From Hofstenia miamia (lineage: Eukaryota; Xenacoelomorpha; Acoela; Hofsteniidae), in contig CABFPE010000039.1 of the NCBI GenBank assembly GCA_900660155.1, forward strand, positions 2,122,425-2,186,424: a stretch of DNA of 64,000 nt, given 5' to 3'. The notes beneath the pieces were generated by a model that did not search any database, had not been told where the DNA came from, and saw only the letters and a list, made by a program, of their open reading frames with translations. Each line of letters begins with the position of its first letter. The first letter of the stretch is position 1. A program made the translations under genes and the position numbers. Below are positions 58,162 through 64,000 of the stretch, piece by piece.

Positions 58162-61100
58162 TACATCAGAAATGGCATATGAAAACCAACATATAAATCA
58201 CATAGAATCGTAACATTTAATTAAAAAAGCAGAAATAATTAGTAATTACTAAAAGAAATTCAGCCTACTTTGGCTATTTCAAAAGCAATCAAGTTAGCTT
58301 AATTAAATGAGTGTCATTGCATTTGAGAATACTAGTTCACAGATATTTCGTTTTCGAAATTTTATGCATGAAAAACTATTGAACAGCTTTGAACTGAGAC
58401 TGCAGGTTTCAATTGTTGACCAGTCCTAATCGCACCCACAAAAAATCAGGTAGGCATTGAGGCTCTAGGCATGTCGCTATGTAGCATGGGAAATATTTAT
58501 ATCTCCTGCTAAATGTAATTTGAAATCTTCTGCATGACCGCCTTTCCAAAAATAAATCATTGAAATTTTGTTGGGAGTTGTTTCTTTATATTACGTACCT
58601 CCATACTAAAAATGTTTAAGGTCAAGTGAATATATATATATATATATATATACAGCGAACTCTGTAAAATAGTGCGAAAAATTTGACGCGAGATGCAACA
58701 CTTAAGAGCTGATAGCTAGCTAAATAAAAAGTGGTATACGGAAAGCGGTCTTCTAAGAAATTGAAACCATCAAAGCCGAATTTTGAATAAAGCTAAATAA
58801 TGAAAGTAGAACAAAGTAAAATAATTAATCAGGGAAACAGAATTTGCGACTACTAAATGCTAACTAGTAAAAGCATTCATTCCAATTAACAAACTTCAGG
58901 TGGTTAGTGTTTACAAACTAATATACTAACATATCATAAAAGAAATCAAATTGGTAAAAAATAAGTTACCGTTTCAAATGCAGGAAATGTGTAACTACCT
59001 GTTTTCAAACGAAGATTGAAGAAGTGAAAGTATATTAATTTTCAAAAAAACCAGAATTTTTATACATAATTAAGATATTTCTAACCCACCAAATAACGGT
59101 CACTTTTGGTAGATCCCAAGTCCGAATTACCCATAAATAGTAAAATTAAAACAACTTTCAATTGGGAAAACAACAATCAATGCATGTTATGTTCATGCAT
59201 TCATTTCAATAATCATTTGAGATGAGAGGCTAATGCAGAATATTTTATTTTACTAATAAAGTCATTCCCTCTAATAAAATTTATAAAACTATTCTTCAGG
59301 TTATGAAAGCATCATATTAGTGATCATGGCAGATTGGATTCATAGTTTGATGCTTCATTGTTTCAGATTTTAACTGATTTTGGAATATGAAAAAAAGTTT
59401 AACAAAGCCAACATTTTCAAATACTAAAAATTTTGAGAAGACGATAATCTTCATTGTTGAGGCCTCAGAAAAGCGATCCATTATTAAAGATGTATGAACT
59501 AGGGAAGCTTTAACAGCCTGTGTCCGCTCCAACAACGTCAGTTAACATTGAAAGCTTTTTCTCAATATTCCATGTTTATTTGACTAAAAAATAATTGAAA
59601 TGCTAAACATCTTTAATATCTTTCACATTTCTATTATTTTTATTGGACGCGTTCTGGTTATATAGCTGTTAAAGTATCTCTCAGTAATATTTCATTATTT
59701 TTTGGAAATTTTCCCAATTTTTTTCTGGTTTTTAGTACCTAATGTATTACACATTCAGTTTGCATGGTTGACTCTTCCACATATACTTTAACTTAAGCGG
59801 GGAAAGGGCCTAAGTATATCCAATCAAAAAATTACGTCATAGAAACACCTTAACAACCCGTTTAAGTTCACAAATTACACAAAATTTCGTCACAAAATCA
59901 TTCCAAACAGGCATACATGTATTTTGTATAGAATACATTAATTAAAACTTTAAGTTGGGTTTTCTCCATTTCACAATTGGTAATTTTGGAAATATTCATT
60001 ACTGAATGTTGACGTTTGGCACACTTACTGACTGTGACATTCTCTAGTAACTGTCACTTTTCAAATTTCTGTATTTTATATCATTAATAAGGTACTCGAT
60101 CTTATGCAGACATTATAAACAATTTAATATTTGGCTCAACATTTATAAAAAGAAATTTAAAGAAAATTGAAGCATCATTGGCAAGATCAGATTCTAAGTT
60201 TTTTAAAAACATCATCATTGGTTATTATATAATGTTGTGCTGCCCTGCAATTAGGTGTTAATTAAGAGCCACCATGATTAATTAGTGCATTCATAACTTA
60301 GTAAAGGTTTCCTTATTTTTCATTTTCTTTTATTCGACCCTTCTACAAAAAAAATATTTTCACATTGTTGTTCTAAGAATTATACGAATCGGTTAAAATG
60401 GGATGTTTACTTTAAGACTAATTTCTGAAGAGTAATTGTAGAAAGTCTATAGTAATTATTCTAAAGCCATTTTAGTGCTAAAAATATGACAGACTAACCG
60501 AAATGGGCGCCGAAAACAACAAAGTGCCGAAAATTTTTGTTCCCGCTAATAATGCAATAACCTACGTGTACTCATTTATATTGCTTTCATGATTGGAACA
60601 GTGTAGACAGACAATCTATCGTTCGCGATTATGAAGAAATAAATGTTAATAAAATGTAGAGGTAGTAAAATTTAATTATTTCATTTGCCATTAAGATGAG
60701 TACTGAATTAAAACAACCGATGAATACAGTTTTTCAAATTTTGATAATTGACAACTTTCCAATTAAAATAAAAGAACGTAGTATGAGAAGGTAAGCAAAA
60801 CAAAATATTAAATAACTTTAAGCAGGGCAAATCTGCATTAATATAATGTACGTGAGAATGGAAAGAAAGCTCAAATGGTGTTAAATTGCTTCATTACCTT
60901 TTCGGTGAACTTGACTACGTCCCAACTTTATTACACAAAGAGGCGCGCTAATTTCTCATTCGTCAATTTTAATTGCCAGCTGAGGAAACACGCTTTCCTC
61001 AAAAATAAATCACGTTTTGCAAGAATCAGGGCACTTTGATGTCGTCAGATAGAGCACTTGGCAAACTTTGACCATTGTTTTTAATATACAAAACAAACAC

Positions 61101-61802
61101 TACAGAAAAATTGGCCAAAATTATTCCAATTTAGTTTTTGCTATTGAATATTAACCAGAGAAGAACACATTTTTATATTTTCATCTATTCAATGAACAAC
61201 TGATGGCTCTACAAGAACTACACAATTCAGCACATTTATTATTTATATGGTAGGTAATAAAATGAATGCAAATCTCAAATCTGTTCAAAAATATCACATA
61301 ATTGTCAAAATTATTGATGCGGAATAACGAGTGCTTTGAAATAACGAAAATGCTGTATTTGCATTAAAATGAATGTGCTGCTGTAATTTTTCTTAATCTC
61401 ACAATACTATGTGACAGAGTTGGAAATAGCTGCATTTCTTTAAGTCAAGTCAGCTGCGCCAGTTTCAGCCGGTTTCGGCCAGAGTTCAAACACTAGTTAT
61501 TTTTACACAAATGAATTAGAGGGATGATGTATAATGGCGGCTTTTTACTGCTTTAATTGTTAACTAATAGGTTTCCATTCATGCAATGAATCTCTAACGC
61601 AAAAGATATCATATAGCATCAACCATGAAAAATTGTTTTTAATTCCTATAAAATGGTTTTCAAAATACGTTTTGAGATTTTTATCGTAACCTCCATGATT
61701 ACTTTCAACGGACTTAGAGTTTGAAGAAAATTAAAATCTTAATAGTTTGGTAATAATACATGAAATTTATATATTCATATATCGACGCTTTATAAATGTG
61801 AA
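58162..61802. other. Stretch without recognised features
   Basis: AT-rich; contains only a (TA)n tract near 58.64 kb. No exon, transposon end or RNA gene recognised. Confidence 0.45.
58630..58652. repeat. (TA)n microsatellite
   Basis: Uninterrupted TA tract of about 22 bp. Confidence 0.95.
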
Positions 61803-61822
61803 TATATATATATATATATATA
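61803..61822. repeat. (TA)n microsatellite before repeat copy
   Basis: About 20 bp of TA immediately before AGACATCAGTTCAAG; the second copy of the repeat also follows a TA tract. Confidence 0.9.
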
Positions 61823-62050
61823 GACATCAGTTCAAGAAGGGCCCAAATCCACAAATTTTCAAAAATGATGTTTTTGCACAATTCTGTTCCTTTACCCAAC
61901 ATCTATCTTTATCTGTTCAAAAGAGTCCCAAGTCCAGTTCATACCATGTAGTTTTTGTGCAATCATTTCTTATATCATTTCAAGAAAGGCCCAACTCCTG
62001 GAGTTGGGCCTTTCTTGAAATGATATTGCGCCATCTATTTTTTCGCGGAA
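61822..62050 (+). repeat. Dispersed repeat leading into an ORF, copy 1
   Basis: Shares about 190 bp at high identity with 63807-64000, from AGACATCAGTTCAAGAAGGG to TTTCGCGGAATT. Its first 28 bases are partly inverted at 62000-62027 (GGAGTTGGGCCTTTCTTGAA), so a MITE-like structure is possible. Copy 1 holds a near-perfect hairpin with 26-27-bp arms (61974-62027; centre CCCAACTCCTGGAGTTGGG) that copy 2 lacks. An ATG follows directly (62051). Confidence 0.75.
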
Positions 62051-62323
62051 TTATGGCTGAAATATTAAGTGGTGCAAACGACGAAATTAGAGGTAAAAAG
62101 AGAAGAAATGAAAGCAAATGGAAGAAGAATGAAGATAAAAGGTTACGTGCGGAAGGAAAGGCATTCGTTTCGTCAAAGAATATTGAAATTTCGGAAAGGA
62201 AAACAGGAGAAAAATGCAGGTAAAAAATGCAGATTTATTCATAGTGATATGTGCAATACCAATTGTGCGAAAAAATATTTTTCCTTACAAGTTTGTATAC
62301 AGTGCATGATTGTTTCGAAATAG
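62051..62323 (+). CDS. Lys/Arg-rich ORF downstream of repeat, possibly transposon-derived
   Basis: From ATG at 62051 the frame reads M-A-E-I-L-S-G-A-N-D-E-I-R-G, then KKRRNESKWKKNEDKRLRA, E-G-K-A-F-V-S-S-K-N and E-K-C-R before TAA (62221). The next 100 bases stay open in another frame (K-K-C-R-F-I-H-S-D-M-C-N-T-N-C-A-K-K to TAG 62323), and the switch point is AATGCAG|GTAAAAAATGCAG, which could be a small indel, a 13-bp duplication or a splice donor. A basic K/R-rich, W-K-x-N block followed by Cys pairs resembles uncharacterised proteins tied to DNA transposons in several invertebrates. That likeness is from memory. Confidence 0.35.
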
Positions 62324-62550
62324 AGTCCTTCTTATTACTTTTAGGGATGATCTTATTATCCCCATTAGAGTTTTATTCTATGTGAATACTTTCTAAAAGG
62401 ATTTCTAAAGTGTTCATTCTTACTCGTCTAATATTAACTTGCACTATACAGGTACATCAAACTAGGCCTACCGCATAAGCCCAGGCTCAATGACGGCAAA
62501 GAGAGTATGAATAACCCATAAAATAAATAAATAAATACTACAATTACCAT

Positions 62551-62553
62551 NNN

Positions 62554-62584
<31 letters not shown>
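62551..62584. repeat. NNN plus (TA)n
   Basis: Three N (62551-62553) then about 31 bp of TA. Left of it lies (AAAT)n-like AAATAAATAAATAAATA at 62520. Confidence 0.95.
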
Positions 62585-62588
<4 letters not shown>

Positions 62589-63300
62589 GCTGGGTGATGC
62601 GGGCTTTTTGAATTCAATTCAATTAGCATTGAAAAATTTGATAATCGATTGGGATATTGAAAACTAAACTTTAATATTTTTTTCCTATTTGTTCTTGTAA
62701 ACATAAGACTACGAAAAGTTTTAGCGTTTAGTGATTGTCTGATCTTATTTCCTCTTCTAAAATAATACACATGTTTAGAAGACGTCTAGAAGATGATTTA
62801 CAATATCATTGTTGGACACTAGATGTCAGACAGCAACGTTTAGAAATTGTGTTTTATAAAACGTTTAGAAGACATGCCTTAAGACATCTTACGACGTGTT
62901 ATACGACTATAAGACAGATATAAAACGTTTTATTGGTTACTGGGTGTTTCTTACAATAATGCATGTGTTATATTTTATATGTTATATGTTGTAATAATAT
63001 TGCATATATGTCTTTTAAAATTCTTAGAGAATTGAAATTTTCAAATTATTATCAGAATAATTTATGCAAAATTTCAGGACTAAAATATGATATCCATTCT
63101 TCAAAATGATCCATTTATGCAATATAAAACGTTTTTGTATTATTGCGACAAGATATAAAACAAATACAAAAACTCTTACATAATAATATGTTAATTTTTT
63201 AAAGCAACTGCTTCGCAAAATTATAATAGCAGCAAATAAATTTCCATATATTATTGCGGCTAGGATTTCTGTCACAGGTCAAGAGTTTCTCAACATAAAG
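62585..63300. other. Stretch without recognised features
   Basis: Contains recurrent GTTTAGAAGAC / ACGTTTAGAA motifs at 62770-62900 in direct orientation but no defined element. Confidence 0.4.
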
Positions 63301-63309
63301 AAACATCTC

Positions 63310-63696
63310 TTATCTGCCGCCGATGTTGCTTGACATTTTCGTAACTTGGCATACAATCCCGATTAAATATCCATCCCCTTTCCTTCCATCATAGCAGTGA
63401 AACCGGTATTTTTCTAATCGTGACTTTATAAAGGCGATTATTTCCCAGGTATCATTTCCAAGATCAAGGGTGGGAGTAATAAGATCATTTGGTGGAATTT
63501 CAACTCGGTTAAACATTGAACACATTTGATTTTTTATGATAACAGGCTTATTTGAAGCAATGAGATTGTAAACCCTCATATATTTTGTCTGAATGCGCAT
63601 TGCACACTTCTGCAACACGTATGCCTTGCAAAAACATGAAATAACGGAAATAACAAAGTGTACAGTTCCCTTATAATTTTTTTTGGCTGTCAGCAT
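63310..63696 (-). CDS. Hypothetical 128-codon ORF
   Basis: Longest uninterrupted N-free ORF of the right end. Composition is mixed and protein-like, e.g. R-V-E-I-P-P-N-D-L-I-T-P-T-L-D-L-G-N-D-T-W-E-I, then Y-R-F-H-C-Y-D-G-R-K-G-D-G-Y-L and G-I-V-C-Q-V-T-K. It lies just left of repeat copy 2, opposite strand. I do not recognise the family; a transposon-associated protein or an exon are both possible. Confidence 0.3.
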   Translation of the reverse strand: MLTAKKNYKGTVHFVISVISCFCKAYVLQKCAMRIQTKYMRVYNLIASNKPVIIKNQMCSMFNRVEIPPNDLITPTLDLGNDTWEIIAFIKSRLEKYRFHCYDGRKGDGYLIGIVCQVTKMSSNIGGR

Positions 63697-63776
63697 ACTT
63701 GGCCAAGCTTAGGAACAATTAGCTAGCAACTTCTCGGGGTTATGCCAGGAAGTACATTAATTGAAATTGATTGAAA

Positions 63777-63802
63777 ATATATATCTATATATATATATAT
63801 AT
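63777..63802. repeat. (TA)n microsatellite before repeat copy 2
   Basis: TA tract with one C, 5 bp before repeat copy 2. Confidence 0.9.
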
Positions 63803-63806
63803 GAGA

Positions 63807-64000
63807 AGACATCAGTTCAAGAAGGGCCCAAATCCAAAATTTTCAAAAATGATGTTTTTGGACAATTCTGTTCCTTTACCCAACCTCTATCTTTATCTGT
63901 TCAAAAGAGTCCCAAGTCCAGTTCATTAGCATGTAGTTTTTGTGCAATCATTTCTTATATCATTTCAAGAAAGCCCCAACTCCTGAAGTTTCGCGGAATT
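63807..64000 (+). repeat. Dispersed repeat, copy 2, cut by window end
   Basis: Same sequence as 61822-62050 with about ten differences and without the right arm of the hairpin: CCTGAAG runs straight into TTTCGCGGAATT. The window ends exactly where copy 1 has ATGGCTGAAAT, so a second copy of the ORF probably lies just outside. Confidence 0.8.

Noticed and set aside
1-64000. tRNA, rRNA, CRISPR, bacterial operons
   Set aside because: None seen; the window shows only eukaryotic gene and transposon structure. A covariance-model scan could still reveal small RNAs that I cannot see by eye.

Overview
The window is animal nuclear DNA. It is strongly AT-rich, its exons are short and separated by kilobase introns with GT-AG borders, and it carries many (TA)n tracts, several runs of N and a varied set of eukaryotic transposons: Tc1/mariner, Tigger/pogo, hAT-like and piggyBac-like MITEs, a Penelope-like element, a LINE relic and a possible RAG1/Transib-type transposase piece. 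Nothing bacterial is visible: no operons, no long ORFs, no rRNA, no CRISPR. An invertebrate is likely from composition and transposon mix, but I cannot name the phylum from sequence alone.

The one convincing host gene lies on the minus strand and fills most of positions 1-44018. Seven coding exons (43915-44012, 37717-37926, 33456-33607, 29275-29645, 5516-5847, 2017-2216, 572-683) were found by reading the strand and checking splice sites. Every junction is in phase, giving one open frame of about 491 codons. It starts with an SHD1 helix, an eight-cysteine FYVE-like zinc finger and an SHD2 segment with an S-N-E-W-F-Y motif: the Rab27-binding head of a synaptotagmin-like protein (Slp/SYTL; bitesize in flies). 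A long disordered linker follows. The C2 domains expected at the C terminus would lie left of position 1.

The introns hold most of the other features. A MITE carrying telomere-like CCCTAA units and three TGACGTCA palindromes sits 11 bp into intron 3, with its target duplication inside the splice-donor region. A perfect 91-bp inverted repeat copies the exon 2 acceptor and half of exon 2 across a (TA)n tract up to an N gap. A diverged 240-bp near-tandem duplication with scattered N lies in intron 1. The 23-kb intron 4 carries the RAG1/Transib-like fragment, several MITEs, a 1000-N gap and unassigned exon-like segments.

The 44-64 kb part is mostly intergenic as far as I can see. It holds a frameshifted coding-like stretch just upstream of the SYTL start (44.7-45.4 kb), a piggyBac-like MITE, a Tc1-like element with double (IR/DR) ends, a 5'-truncated Penelope-like element with GIY-YIG remnant and a hammerhead-ribozyme-like core, a decayed LINE, a 756-bp mariner deletion derivative with near-perfect ends, and two copies of a repeat that leads into a lysine/arginine-rich ORF. 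Transposon boundaries, N gaps and (TA)n tracts coincide repeatedly, so some junctions may be assembly products.
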